From positions 1-59,093 of the forward strand of contig JAJDUB010000042.1 of NCBI GenBank assembly GCA_022826885.1: a stretch of 59,093 nucleotides of DNA, written 5' to 3'. The stretch's first letter is position 1, and the number at the start of each line of letters is the position of its first letter. Of the stretch, positions 1-8,480 are shown one piece after another. This DNA is from Gammaproteobacteria bacterium. GTDB taxonomy: Bacteria > Pseudomonadota > Gammaproteobacteria > Eutrophobiales > Eutrophobiaceae. A model generated the notes under the pieces. It searched no databases. It worked only from the letters and a program-made list of their open reading frames with translations, and was not told the origin of the DNA. A program made the translations under genes and the position numbers.

Positions 1-195
1 TAATTTGTACATGATAGGCGCAAGCTCTGAGTTCGCGCCTGCAATAGTGACACCAAACGTATCAGCAACAGCTGTACGAGCATTAAATAGCACTGCGTCA
101 GGTATATCCTGCGCTTTAAGTTGACACGCAAACCTAGCTATCTGCCTTGTAAAGCTGATAGGATTATGCGCGTTGTCTTTGGCTGAATTTTTCAC
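1..195 (-). CDS. MmgE/PrpD family protein, N-terminal part (runs off window)
   Basis: The first 65 residues of a protein are read on the minus strand from a GTG at 195. An in-frame TAA lies seven codons upstream and no ATG intervenes, so GTG is the only early start. The stretch QIARFACQLKAQDIPDAV followed by ADTFGVTIAGA fits the helical N-terminus of the MmgE/PrpD family (2-methylcitrate dehydratase, iminodisuccinate epimerase and relatives). The substrate cannot be read from this fragment. It lies divergent from the FadR-type regulator, with which it shares a 305-bp intergenic region. Its A/T-rich codons match the rest of the island and not the DNA beyond 8.5 kb. Confidence 0.72.
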   Translation of the reverse strand, partial: MKNSAKDNAHNPISFTRQIARFACQLKAQDIPDAVLFNARTAVADTFGVTIAGANSELAPIMYKL

Positions 196-500
196 AGTAG
201 TTGCTGGTCGGAATTAGTCCTAAAATGAGTATAACTATATGAAATAGTTACATTTTTGTTCACAATAATGATTTTCTTTATATACTGAAATAATTATTGT
301 GGTATGGTAAATCTTGCATTACTTAATGGTCTCATAATAATACCAAATATGTATTTTGTCGAGTATTAGCCATCGAAATAGTGAAATCAGACCAGATAGC
401 TAATGCATATTTTAGATTTTCCATTGCCAAAAATTGCAGAGGCCAATATTGTATATAGTGTTACTTTTGAAGATTGATAGAATATTCTTAATTGTTCTCT
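196..500. promoter_or_regulatory. Divergent intergenic/promoter region of the PrpD-like and FadR-like genes
   Basis: This 305-bp, very AT-rich stretch has no convincing ORF. It contains a long inverted repeat, CACAATAAT at 261-269 and ATTATTGTG at 293-301. It also holds a TGGT-N11-ACCA site at 327-345 and a TATAGT box near 454-459 that could serve the regulator gene. The layout suggests divergent promoters with autoregulation. The promoter boxes are guesses; the repeats are read directly. Confidence 0.5.
327..345. promoter_or_regulatory. Candidate operator TGGT-N11-ACCA upstream of the FadR-type regulator
   Basis: The site is TGGT, 11 bases, then ACCA, between the divergent PrpD-like and regulator genes. 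The same half-sites at the same spacing occur as a perfect palindrome at 3615-3635, just downstream of a -10 box for the Fe-S operon. GntR/FadR-family operators commonly carry TGGT/ACCA half-sites, although usually closer together. The inner bases here are not symmetric, so this would be the weaker of the two sites. Confidence 0.4.
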
Positions 501-1271
501 ATGACAAAACCAAAGAAAAAAGAGATAAATGAGGTAATGGAGTTCTCTGAGATAACCGCAACACCGCAAAGTGAAGCAGTTGCCGATAGTCTCAGACGCT
601 TAATTGGACTTGGTATATATGGTACCGATGACCGCCTGCCATCAGAAAGAAGTCTAGCGGCACAATTTGGTGTTGGAAGAATGACGCTGCGCGCAGCAAT
701 TCGTGAACTCAATAAAGAAGGCCTGGTTAAAACGACGCGCGGCCGGTCTGGGGGGACAATTATCTCTGATCGCAGTTCGTCTAAACTATATCGTAAGGAT
801 TTTTTGCAAAGATGTAATAGAGAGTTGCAGGAGAATTATGAATTCAGGCAAGCGGTGGAACCGCTCGCTGCATTATTATGTGCGGAGCGGGCAACAAAAG
901 CACAGAAAAATGAGATAGTGCAAATAACCGAACAAATGCCCACTTCATTTAATGAATATCGAAAATTAGATTCACGTTTTCATGCCATGTTAGCGGATTA
1001 TTGTGGTAACCGCTTAGTGTCTGAAGCCGTTCATTACGCACGTACCCAATTTTTCTTATGGGCTGATCCCTTATGGATGGATAACGGCGAAATCAGCGAA
1101 GCGATGTCTAAAAATTTAAGCCAACACAATGCCATTGCAAAGGCTATTTATTATGGCAAAACGACTAATGCGTGGAATGAGATGATCACGCACCTGCACG
1201 ATGCGGAGGCGAGTTTCAATCAAAAAATGGAACAGCTTATTAAGAAATCACCCAGAAATAAAAAGAACTGA
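501..1271 (+). CDS. FadR/GntR family transcriptional regulator (FCD domain)
   Basis: A 256-residue regulator. The N-terminal winged helix-turn-helix (about residues 20-88) includes LPSERSLAAQFGV, then RMTLRAAIREL and the wing KTTRGRSGG. The C-terminal all-helical FCD ligand domain shows EFRQAVEPLAA, the metal-ligand pattern D-x3-H in LDSRFH, then SQHNAIAKAI and a final HLHD. FCD regulators are usually ligand-relieved repressors of a neighbouring catabolic operon. I start at ATG 501; a TTG at 492 would add three residues. The gene is convergent with the Fe-S oxidoreductase gene that ends at 1306. It probably controls the island through the TGGT-N11-ACCA sites; its ligand is unknown. Confidence 0.88.
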   Translation: MTKPKKKEINEVMEFSEITATPQSEAVADSLRRLIGLGIYGTDDRLPSERSLAAQFGVGRMTLRAAIRELNKEGLVKTTRGRSGGTIISDRSSSKLYRKDFLQRCNRELQENYEFRQAVEPLAALLCAERATKAQKNEIVQITEQMPTSFNEYRKLDSRFHAMLADYCGNRLVSEAVHYARTQFFLWADPLWMDNGEISEAMSKNLSQHNAIAKAIYYGKTTNAWNEMITHLHDAEASFNQKMEQLIKKSPRNKKN

Positions 1272-1305
1272 TGGGGCTTTGATCAAATTAAATTAAACAA
1301 ATGTT

Positions 1306-3405
1306 TTATAGATAGGCCTCTAAGACTAACTCTGACAGTTCTTTAACCTTTAATTCACCATCATGGCCTGATGTTTTGATAGCATCTTCATACATGGTGA
1401 CATCTTTCGGGCAAGCTACTATAAAATAATCGATTTCTCCAAGACTGATTGCTTCCTCAATACGATTTTCACTGGGACGTTGCGACTTCTCGCGTTGTAA
1501 CTCTTTCATCCAGATACGACCACCACCTGCGCCACAACAAAATGAATTATCTCTAACGCGCTGCATTTCGACTAAAGTAACGCCTATTGCTTTTAATATG
1601 TCTCTGGGTTGATCATATATTCCGTTGAATCTTCCTAAGGTACAGGGATCATGATAGGTAACTCGATAATCAAGTTTAGATTTTAAAGACAAGGCTCCAG
1701 TATCAATCAGATCAGAGATCAATTGAGTATAATGTAAAACTTGTTCACCCTTCCAAGGTGCGCCAATCGCAGGATATTCATTTTTTAAGGTGTTGAAACT
1801 ATGTGGATCTCTACAGATGATATATTCGAATTCACATTTCTCTATTTCTTGAATATTATGTTCAGCAAGTGCTAACCATAATCCTTCCTCACCTGCCCGA
1901 CGTACATCGTTCCCAGCAGTTTTTTCCGCATCATAAAGAATACCAAAATCAATACCTGTCTCATGGAATACTCGAGCGAGATCTTGAGTAATTGACTGAT
2001 TACGTGGATCAAAAGAGGCATAATCTCCCACAAACCACAAATATTTAGCTGATTCTTTTCGAATATCTCTAACTGGATTTTCTAGTTTCTTCGTCCACCG
2101 CGCACGTTTACGTTTGGATTCACCAAATGAATTACCGGTATTCATGATCTGTTCCAGTGTGCCCTGCAATAAAGAGTCCATATTTCCTTCTTCAATCATG
2201 CTACGTCGCAGTTGATTGATTATTGGAACATGTTCGATTCCAACTGGGCATATTTCCGTACAGGCCATACATTGCATACATGACCACAAAGTATCTGCTT
2301 CGATTAGATCTCCTGGTAAACATCGCACATCTTCATTAGTCGAGAGTATGGATGTATTTGCGAATTCACGTAGATCTAATATTAAGTCACGTGGTGAAAG
2401 AGGGTAATTAGTAGTTCTGGCAGGGCAGGTCTCATGACATTTCCCACATTTTGTACAGGCATCAAGCTGCAGAAGGTGCTTTGAGGAAAAATCGGTTATT
2501 TTTGTATAGCCGATTTCTGCATCCGGAATTTCATCATTATCTGAGTTCTCTATTAATCGTTTCCCTGCGTCTTCGTCTTTCAATAAGATTGATACAGGAC
2601 TCACTAACATATGTACAGATTTAGTATAGGGAATGGCGGAGACAAAAAAGATAGAAACGATCCCATGAACCCACCATGTCCAATAATGAAAAAGTCCTGC
2701 TTCGGCACCTTGAATTCCTATACTACGGAGTTGCTGTCCAATTAGCCAACCTAACGGTGACCACTGCTCGAAACTTGGGTTATAGTTTGCAATACGCAAA
2801 CCTTCCAATAAATATCCAGACAGCACAATAAAAAATAAAATACCAAGGAAAAACCAATCCTCAATAACGTATTTAAACCTACTATATGCACTTTTATCTT
2901 TATCAACGCGGTCATAATTTAATCTGAAAGGCTTTTGTACTCCACGGCGTACTGACATGACAATTAAACCAATGAGTAACGCAAGACCTGCAATATCCAG
3001 CGTTAACGAAAAGCCAAGATAGAAGTTTCCTTGCCAAAATTGCCAATCGAATAATGGTCGAGTGAAATCATGTTCGATGGTGATGATAATCGTTCCTATA
3101 AACAATAATAGGAAACCGTAAAAAATCAGGATGTGACTAATCCCGACGATGGGAGAATGTTTTTTGATCCAGGCATGGTTGAAAATAATTATCACGCGTT
3201 GAAAAAACTGTTTCCGAAATTTATCAATTTGCTTCGGGCCAGTACCTTTCAGATATTTCCTTATAAGATTGATAATGCCGACAAAGAGGATACTTATTGA
3301 TATGACAACCAGAACATACCAAAAAACAACTTCGTTGCGAGATAGGTTATCAAATACTACTCGTGTTACTTGTTCTTCAGTATTGTTCATGATTGATAAC
3401 ATCAT
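1306..3405 (-). CDS. Membrane-bound (Fe-S) oxidoreductase, DgcB / ETF:quinone-type
   Basis: A 699-residue fusion. About six transmembrane helices occupy residues 25-280 in a NarI/gamma-like domain with likely haem histidines (SHILIF, TIEHD, WWVHG). Two 4Fe-4S motifs follow, CTKCGKCHETCP and CMQCMACTEICP. A CCG-type cluster domain closes the protein (YHDPCTLGR and FCCGAGGG). In the first CCG half the usual Cys is Asp (FVGDYASF). Proteins of this build (DgcB of dimethylglycine catabolism and relatives) take electrons from a flavoprotein or ETF to the quinone pool. Here the likely donor is the TMADH-like enzyme at 5540. No etfAB is in the window. The first ATGs (3405, 3402) overlap the end of the 67-aa gene upstream, implying translational coupling. 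Confidence 0.8.
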   Translation of the reverse strand: MMLSIMNNTEEQVTRVVFDNLSRNEVVFWYVLVVISISILFVGIINLIRKYLKGTGPKQIDKFRKQFFQRVIIIFNHAWIKKHSPIVGISHILIFYGFLLLFIGTIIITIEHDFTRPLFDWQFWQGNFYLGFSLTLDIAGLALLIGLIVMSVRRGVQKPFRLNYDRVDKDKSAYSRFKYVIEDWFFLGILFFIVLSGYLLEGLRIANYNPSFEQWSPLGWLIGQQLRSIGIQGAEAGLFHYWTWWVHGIVSIFFVSAIPYTKSVHMLVSPVSILLKDEDAGKRLIENSDNDEIPDAEIGYTKITDFSSKHLLQLDACTKCGKCHETCPARTTNYPLSPRDLILDLREFANTSILSTNEDVRCLPGDLIEADTLWSCMQCMACTEICPVGIEHVPIINQLRRSMIEEGNMDSLLQGTLEQIMNTGNSFGESKRKRARWTKKLENPVRDIRKESAKYLWFVGDYASFDPRNQSITQDLARVFHETGIDFGILYDAEKTAGNDVRRAGEEGLWLALAEHNIQEIEKCEFEYIICRDPHSFNTLKNEYPAIGAPWKGEQVLHYTQLISDLIDTGALSLKSKLDYRVTYHDPCTLGRFNGIYDQPRDILKAIGVTLVEMQRVRDNSFCCGAGGGRIWMKELQREKSQRPSENRIEEAISLGEIDYFIVACPKDVTMYEDAIKTSGHDGELKVKELSELVLEAYL

Positions 3406-3580
3406 GCGTGTCGGGTGAACGTTTACTGTTGATTACTATCCTGGAGTAATTCTGAAAAACCGCAGTGGCATCTAATCGTTGCGAAAACTCATAAACAAGT
3501 AGTAGGGGGGCAGTACTATTTACTCGGAGAATTTCTACCGAAGCAGGGTCAGTGTCATAGAGTATAGTTTGTTCGTCCAT
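3377..3580 (-). CDS. Small hypothetical protein upstream of, and overlapping, the Fe-S oxidoreductase
   Basis: A 67-residue ORF starting at ATG 3580, preceded immediately by a purine-rich GGGGTGGGA stretch that can serve as ribosome binding site. Its stop lies inside the start region of the Fe-S gene (overlap about 29 nt), so the pair is probably co-translated. The protein has no signal peptide, membrane helix or cysteine. A central hydrophobic strand, APLLLVYEF, is the only obvious feature. I do not recognise the family. A role as accessory subunit of the membrane oxidoreductase is inferred only from position. Confidence 0.5.
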   Translation of the reverse strand: MDEQTILYDTDPASVEILRVNSTAPLLLVYEFSQRLDATAVFQNYSRIVINSKRSPDTHDVINHEQY

Positions 3581-3614
3581 TCCCACCCCAGATGAATAAT
3601 AATTCTTGAGAAAA

Positions 3615-3635
3615 ATGGTATCAATATGATACCAT
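3615..3635. promoter_or_regulatory. Palindromic operator candidate in the Fe-S operon promoter
   Basis: ATGGTATCA-ATA-TGATACCAT is a perfect 9-bp inverted repeat containing TGGT-N11-ACCA. On the minus strand a TATAAT box (3643-3638) sits directly before it, so a bound protein would cover the transcription start. The first codon of the 67-aa gene is 35 bp further on. The FadR-type regulator encoded at 501 is the obvious candidate ligand-responsive repressor. The same half-site spacing recurs at 327-345. Confidence 0.6.
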
Positions 3636-3637
3636 TT

Positions 3638-3643
3638 ATTATA
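3638..3643 (-). promoter_or_regulatory. -10 box of the Fe-S oxidoreductase operon
   Basis: TATAAT on the minus strand, adjacent to the palindrome at 3615-3635. The -35 is weak (TTAAAT, 17 nt upstream). Confidence 0.45.
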
Positions 3644-3913
3644 ACCAAAGCAATGCTTTGATTTAATCGGTTGAGAGAGGAAAACCAATTACCGTAGTTT
3701 TAACATTGTATCTTTCAGAGCAGGCACTTTATTCAGCATAACGATATCGGTGTACACTAATTATTGATATCCATATAATGGGCCTGATTTTAGCCCTATT
3801 CTCGATGATATAGCCAATCATACTATATGTATAAAAATCAAACAATTATAAGATTATTAGAACAGATTCTCTAGCTTCAGATTGAATGTGCAATATTTTT
3901 TTGGAGGATGGTA

Positions 3914-5335
3914 ATGAATAACATAGTAAGCATTCCAAACGCCGTTGGTTACGATACAGCTGAAATTATCAAGAAAGACAAGGCGCATTTTTTACATCCC
4001 TGGTTGGTCTTTGATGTGTTTAAAGACAAAGGATCATTACCTTTAGCCAGAGCAGAAGGGGCGTTTGTCTATGATACGGACGGTAAGCAATACCTTGATG
4101 GTGCTGCTGGTTTATGGTGTACGAATATTGGTGCAGGCCGCAAGGAAATGGCTGAGGCTATCGCCGAACAAATATGTATTATGGAATACGCAAGTACATT
4201 TACTGACATCACCAATGTGCCAGCAACATTGTTAGGCGAAAAGCTGGCAGAAATCGCGCCAGGAAATCTGAATCGTATTATTTATTCGACCGGTGGTTCG
4301 ACAGCAATGGAGTCGGCCTGCAGATTAATTCAATATTATCAACGTTGTCGTGGTAAGCCGGAAAAACGCCATTTGATTTCGAGAAAGAGTGGTTATCATG
4401 GCACTACCTATTTGGCTATATCGATCAGTGGCGATAAGAATCACACACCAGAGTTCGAATATAAAAGTGACACTATTCACCAACTTTCCTGTCCTAATGT
4501 GTTTAGACCGCCTGAAGGTATGGAAGGCTTGTCAGAGGATGAACTGACAACCGCACTGGTTAAAGAATTCCAAGACAAGGTGGATGAATTGGGGGCCGAT
4601 AATGTGGCCGCTTTTTTCGCTGAACCTATTATGGGTGCAGGTGGCGTCATACCTCCACCCAGAGATTATTTAAAGCAAATTTGGGAAATCTGTAAAGACA
4701 ACGATATTCTTTATGTCTCTGACGAAGTCATAACTGCATTCGGTCGATTGGGTCATTGGTTTGCTTCTTTGGATGAGTTTGAAGTACAACCCGACATAAT
4801 TACGTCAGCAAAAGGTATAACTTCGGGCTATATTCCTTTGGGCGCAACACTCTTTACTGAGGAAATCTACAAAGTCATTAGTGAGCCTGGCCATGGGCGG
4901 TATTTTGCGCATGGTTTCACGTATGCTGGTCATCCAGTAGCCTGTATTGCGGCACTGAAGAATATTGAAATTATGGAACGAGAAAATCTGCTGGACTATG
5001 TTAAAACTGATATAGGACCTTATTTCGAAGAGCAATTGCATACGCTTCGAGATCTACCGATAGTTGGTGATGTCAGAGGCAAAAGGATGATGATGTGTGT
5101 AGAGTTAGTTAAAGATCAAAAGACTCTAGAACGTTTTCCTGCTGAGCTTGATATTGGTTCCTATGTTGCTAAGGAAACCTATGCTCGAGGATTAATCCTA
5201 AGAGGTTTTATGGATTACAACATTATGTCACCGCCTTTGATACTGACTAAGAAAGATGTTGATTTCATCGTTAAGACTTTACGAGAGAGTATTGAGGCTG
5301 CCTTGCAATCGTTGAAGAAGGACGGATTACTCTGA
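3914..5335 (+). CDS. Class III (omega) aminotransferase, PLP-dependent
   Basis: A 473-residue fold-type I aminotransferase. Visible marks are the phosphate-binding STGGSTA, YHGTTY, the PLP-ring Asp in DEVITAFGR and the Schiff-base Lys300 in SAKGITSG. The length and the N-terminal HFLHPW are like those of omega-amino acid/polyamine/amine:pyruvate aminotransferases. The start at 3914 is chosen because GGAGG at 3903-3907 is then 6 nt away; the ATG at 3908 would touch it. It is followed by a rho-independent terminator. Within the island it could remove or add the amino group of a demethylated product of the TMADH-like enzyme. The substrate is not readable from sequence. Confidence 0.87.
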   Translation: MNNIVSIPNAVGYDTAEIIKKDKAHFLHPWLVFDVFKDKGSLPLARAEGAFVYDTDGKQYLDGAAGLWCTNIGAGRKEMAEAIAEQICIMEYASTFTDITNVPATLLGEKLAEIAPGNLNRIIYSTGGSTAMESACRLIQYYQRCRGKPEKRHLISRKSGYHGTTYLAISISGDKNHTPEFEYKSDTIHQLSCPNVFRPPEGMEGLSEDELTTALVKEFQDKVDELGADNVAAFFAEPIMGAGGVIPPPRDYLKQIWEICKDNDILYVSDEVITAFGRLGHWFASLDEFEVQPDIITSAKGITSGYIPLGATLFTEEIYKVISEPGHGRYFAHGFTYAGHPVACIAALKNIEIMERENLLDYVKTDIGPYFEEQLHTLRDLPIVGDVRGKRMMMCVELVKDQKTLERFPAELDIGSYVAKETYARGLILRGFMDYNIMSPPLILTKKDVDFIVKTLRESIEAALQSLKKDGLL

Positions 5336-5359
5336 CAGTCAATAAATACATATAACTTG

Positions 5360-5410
5360 AAAGTCAGCTCGCGTAGTCCTCCAACTCCAATATGCGGGCT
5401 GACTTTTTTG
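5360..5410 (+). terminator. Rho-independent terminator after the aminotransferase gene
   Basis: AAAGTCAGC (from 5360) pairs with GCTGACTTT (ending about 5406), with extra CGC/GCG pairing inside and a loop of about 20 nt. A T-run follows at 5404-5409. It separates the aminotransferase from the flavoprotein gene at 5540, which should therefore have its own promoter in 5411-5539. Confidence 0.75.
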
Positions 5411-5539
5411 TTTCTATTTGATTTCATTAAGCAAATAAAAAACGTGAATCAGCAAAACTGGAACTAAATATCGTTAGAGACATTCCAGAATTTAAATTTT
5501 GATTGAATTCTGTAGTTTTCAAGTAATGAGAATATAGAC

Positions 5540-7705
5540 ATGGGTCGAGCTTCTAAATACGACATTCTATTCGAGCCAATCAAGATTGGCCCGAAAACGA
5601 TGAAAAATAGATTTTATCAGGCTCCTCATTCGACTAGTTTTGGTAACGACTTTCCTGGAACGATAGCAAATTACCGTCGCACACGAGCAGAAGGTGGTTG
5701 GGCTGTTATCAATACTGGTTTTTGTTCCATCCATCCAGAGTTTGATCCAGCACCTTTCATCTGTGAAAAGATTTGGGACGATAGAGATATCCGAAATCTC
5801 AGTTTGATGACATCTCAAGTGCATGAGCACGATGCTTTAGCGGGTTGTGAACTGTATTACGGTGGGCCCATGGGATCCAACTTTGATAGCCGTCTGGTTG
5901 CACGAGGTGTTAATCAAATTCCAAGTGAATCTGCTTGGTTCCACTCCTGCTGGGAAATGGATAAAGATGATATTCGTGAATTGCAGGGCTTTTATGTGGC
6001 AGCAGCGAAACGAGCACGCAGTGCTGGCTTCGATATTATTAATATCGCTGGCGGTGAAGTTGATTCCATACCCTTATACTTCCTTATGCCCTTCCATAAT
6101 AGACGAAAGGATGAATACGGGGGGTCATTGGAGAATAGGGCGCGATTTTGGTTGGAGACGATTGAACAAGTCAAGGAAGCCGTGGGTAATGATTGTTCGA
6201 TCACTGTACGTTTCGGTATAGACCAGCTAGATAAGCGAGGTTGGGGCGGTGTTCGAGCCGACGAAGAGGGAGTTGGATTTATCGAGTTAGCTGATCACTT
6301 GGTTGATTTATGGGATTTGATGGTTGGTGGGTATTACGCACATGGCGGTGGTTTTGCTCCTTGGGGCACTGATACCGCATCATCACGCTTTTTTGAAGAG
6401 AACTGGCAATCAGAATGGACTCGCAAGGTGCGTTCTGCGACCACAAAGCCCGTCGTAAATGTGGGTTGGTTAACCAACCCGGACACTATGGTTTCAATGA
6501 TTAACTCCAATCAATGTGACATTATTGGTGCAGCCAGAGCCAGTATCGCAGATCCCTTTTTACCAACAAAGATTGAAGAAGGGCGGCTAGATGAAATTCG
6601 AGAGTGTATAGGCTGCAATATTTGTATTTCACGGACATTATTCGGTACGCGATTAATTTGCACACAAAATGCAACCGTTGGTGAGGAGTATCGTAGAGGT
6701 TGGCATCCAGAGAAGTTTAGTCCAGCTAAAAATAATAAAAAGGACGTGTTAATAGTAGGAGCAGGACCCGCAGGTCTAGAGTGCGCTCGTGTGCTTGGGG
6801 AACGCGGCATGAATCGAATACATCTTGTCGATTCACATACGGAACTGGGTGGTGCCATGCAGTGGATAAGACGATTACCAAGATTAGGGCACTGGGGGCG
6901 CTTGATTGATTACCGTCAACAAAAAATCACCAAGCTAAAAAATATCGAATTTATTCCTAAAACAACAATGACTGCTGACGATGTTAAAGAGTATGGAGCA
7001 GAGATAGTTATCGTTGCTACAGGATCTCATTGGGCAGGGAATGGAATAAATGGTCCGACTCATAACATTATAAAAGGCGCTGACCATACATTGCCCCATT
7101 GTCTAACGCCCGAACAAATCATGCTGGAGGATAAACCTTTACCGGGCGAGCATGTGCTCATCTATGACACAGATAGTTATTTTATGGGCCCTGCATTAGC
7201 TGAGAAGCTAGCTATTGAAGGTAAACAAGTCACTATTGTTACCCCATTTTCCGCTATCGGTGCTTATACATATAACACGGAGGAGGGTGCTGAAGTGGCC
7301 CATCAACTTGAGGATTTGGGGGTGTCGATGGTACTTGGTCAATTAGTCAGTGAAATCGGAGATGGCGTGGTCAGGGGCGAACGTTTTGATAGAACCGGCT
7401 ATCCAATTGAATGGGAAACGGATGCGGTCGTTTTAGTCACCCAACGAAATTCAAATATAGAGTTATTCAAGCAACTTAAAGCTATGGAAAAGGAACTGAA
7501 CGAAGAAGAAGTTGAAGCAGTATTTCGAATTGGAAGTTGTGTTGTCCCCGGTTTGATTGCTGACAGTATATTCAGTGGTCACCGACTCGCCAGAGAAATT
7601 GATACATCAGATCCTAGCAGTGCTAAACCATATATTCGAGAGCACCGTATCTTAGGCATGAGCGATTCAGATTATGACTCCTGGTTAGATAGTTATCATA
7701 AATGA
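5540..7705 (+). CDS. Trimethylamine/dimethylglycine dehydrogenase-like flavoprotein (OYE-type, 4Fe-4S, ADP-binding)
   Basis: A 721-residue protein aligning along its length with trimethylamine/dimethylamine dehydrogenases. It has an FMN TIM barrel (about 1-380), 4Fe-4S cysteines C356, C359, C362 and C374, and a dinucleotide-binding domain (GAGPAG near 407). From memory of TMADH, the Cys that carries covalent FMN is Ser31 here (PHST instead of PHC). Aromatic-bowl Tyr60 is Phe (NTGFCS), Trp355 is replaced (SRTLFGT) and the YGAH segment holding His172 is not kept. Trp264 (LWD) is kept. FMN is therefore probably non-covalent and the substrate is not simply trimethylamine. DgcA-like N-demethylation of a betaine or methylamino acid is a reasonable guess. 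The membrane Fe-S protein at 1306 is the likely electron acceptor. Confidence 0.87.
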   Translation: MGRASKYDILFEPIKIGPKTMKNRFYQAPHSTSFGNDFPGTIANYRRTRAEGGWAVINTGFCSIHPEFDPAPFICEKIWDDRDIRNLSLMTSQVHEHDALAGCELYYGGPMGSNFDSRLVARGVNQIPSESAWFHSCWEMDKDDIRELQGFYVAAAKRARSAGFDIINIAGGEVDSIPLYFLMPFHNRRKDEYGGSLENRARFWLETIEQVKEAVGNDCSITVRFGIDQLDKRGWGGVRADEEGVGFIELADHLVDLWDLMVGGYYAHGGGFAPWGTDTASSRFFEENWQSEWTRKVRSATTKPVVNVGWLTNPDTMVSMINSNQCDIIGAARASIADPFLPTKIEEGRLDEIRECIGCNICISRTLFGTRLICTQNATVGEEYRRGWHPEKFSPAKNNKKDVLIVGAGPAGLECARVLGERGMNRIHLVDSHTELGGAMQWIRRLPRLGHWGRLIDYRQQKITKLKNIEFIPKTTMTADDVKEYGAEIVIVATGSHWAGNGINGPTHNIIKGADHTLPHCLTPEQIMLEDKPLPGEHVLIYDTDSYFMGPALAEKLAIEGKQVTIVTPFSAIGAYTYNTEEGAEVAHQLEDLGVSMVLGQLVSEIGDGVVRGERFDRTGYPIEWETDAVVLVTQRNSNIELFKQLKAMEKELNEEEVEAVFRIGSCVVPGLIADSIFSGHRLAREIDTSDPSSAKPYIREHRILGMSDSDYDSWLDSYHK

Positions 7706-7738
7706 TAATTGGTCCTTTTTAACTGTTGAGATCTGATT

Positions 7739-8194
7739 ATGGATGCTGCCGCCTTAACTATGATCATAAGTATTCTCCTATATATTGCGATAGGTAATAT
7801 CGTAGGTCGGAGGGTTAGGCATATCGATGATTACTTTGTTGCAGGCAGACAAGCACCAACATTGTTTATTGTTGGGACACTAATAGCCAGTGTATTAAGC
7901 ACCAATGTTTTTCTGGGCGAACTGGGATTTACATATTCTGGTTACGGACCGCTAATACTCTTTCTGAACAGCATTGTCAGTATTGGTTACGTTGTTGGTG
8001 TACTATTTATCGGTTTATACATACGTCGAAGCCAGGCACTAACTGTACCTCAATATTTCGGCGATCGATTTAATAGCAGGAAGGTTCAAATCGTCTCTGG
8101 TTTTACTGTAGTTATAGGGTTGACCGCTTATTTGCTAGCAGTTACGGAAATCCCTCAAGCTGCGTGGGACGGATTACGGGGGAAAGATTGTTAA
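7739..8194 (+). pseudogene. Truncated sodium:solute symporter (SSS family), N-terminal third only
   Basis: The frame encodes about 135 residues of a typical SSS N-terminus: a first helix, DDYFVAGR, ASVLSTNVFLGE, then VPQYFGDRF and helix IVSGFTVVIGL. After AYLLAVT the homology stops and the ORF ends within 16 unrelated residues. Full family members have about 450-550 residues and 12-14 helices, so this cannot be a working transporter. The break at about 8,145 lies near the right edge of the AT-rich island, as expected from a deletion at an island boundary. It starts 33 bp after the TMADH-like gene, so the intact version probably imported that enzyme's substrate. Confidence 0.75.
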
Positions 8195-8480
8195 CCGAGT
8201 GCGGGCAATGCACAGATTTGACCTTAGGTTGTCCTGATATACATAATGATGTAGCAAGCATAATTCGACGGTCTGCGACGGTTACTGGACATTGGACCCA
8301 AAAGGTTCAGTAACCGGGGGAGGAGGTCATTTTGAGGGTCCGAAAAGAGGGCCTATTTATACAATTCGTGCAACAAGCACGCCTACCATAAATTTTATGT
8401 ATCAGACCTCTTAAATTATGATGTATTGATTAAGATGACTTGAACAGCTGGTGATTTATGCGCCAAACGAAGGAAAAATC
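8195..8480. other. Island boundary region without a recognisable gene
   Basis: The 286 bp between the broken symporter and tRNA-Thr hold only the end of an overlapping open frame (to 8313) with the Cys-rich run ECGQCTDLTLGC and no clear start. I do not recognise it. It may be the tail of a gene fused by the deletion that truncated the symporter, or chance. Composition changes from AT-rich to GC-rich just right of here. Confidence 0.4.

Noticed and set aside
3377..3688. Full 103-codon version of the small ORF before the Fe-S gene
   Set aside because: The first 36 codons overlap the operator and promoter; the ribosome site favours the ATG at 3580.
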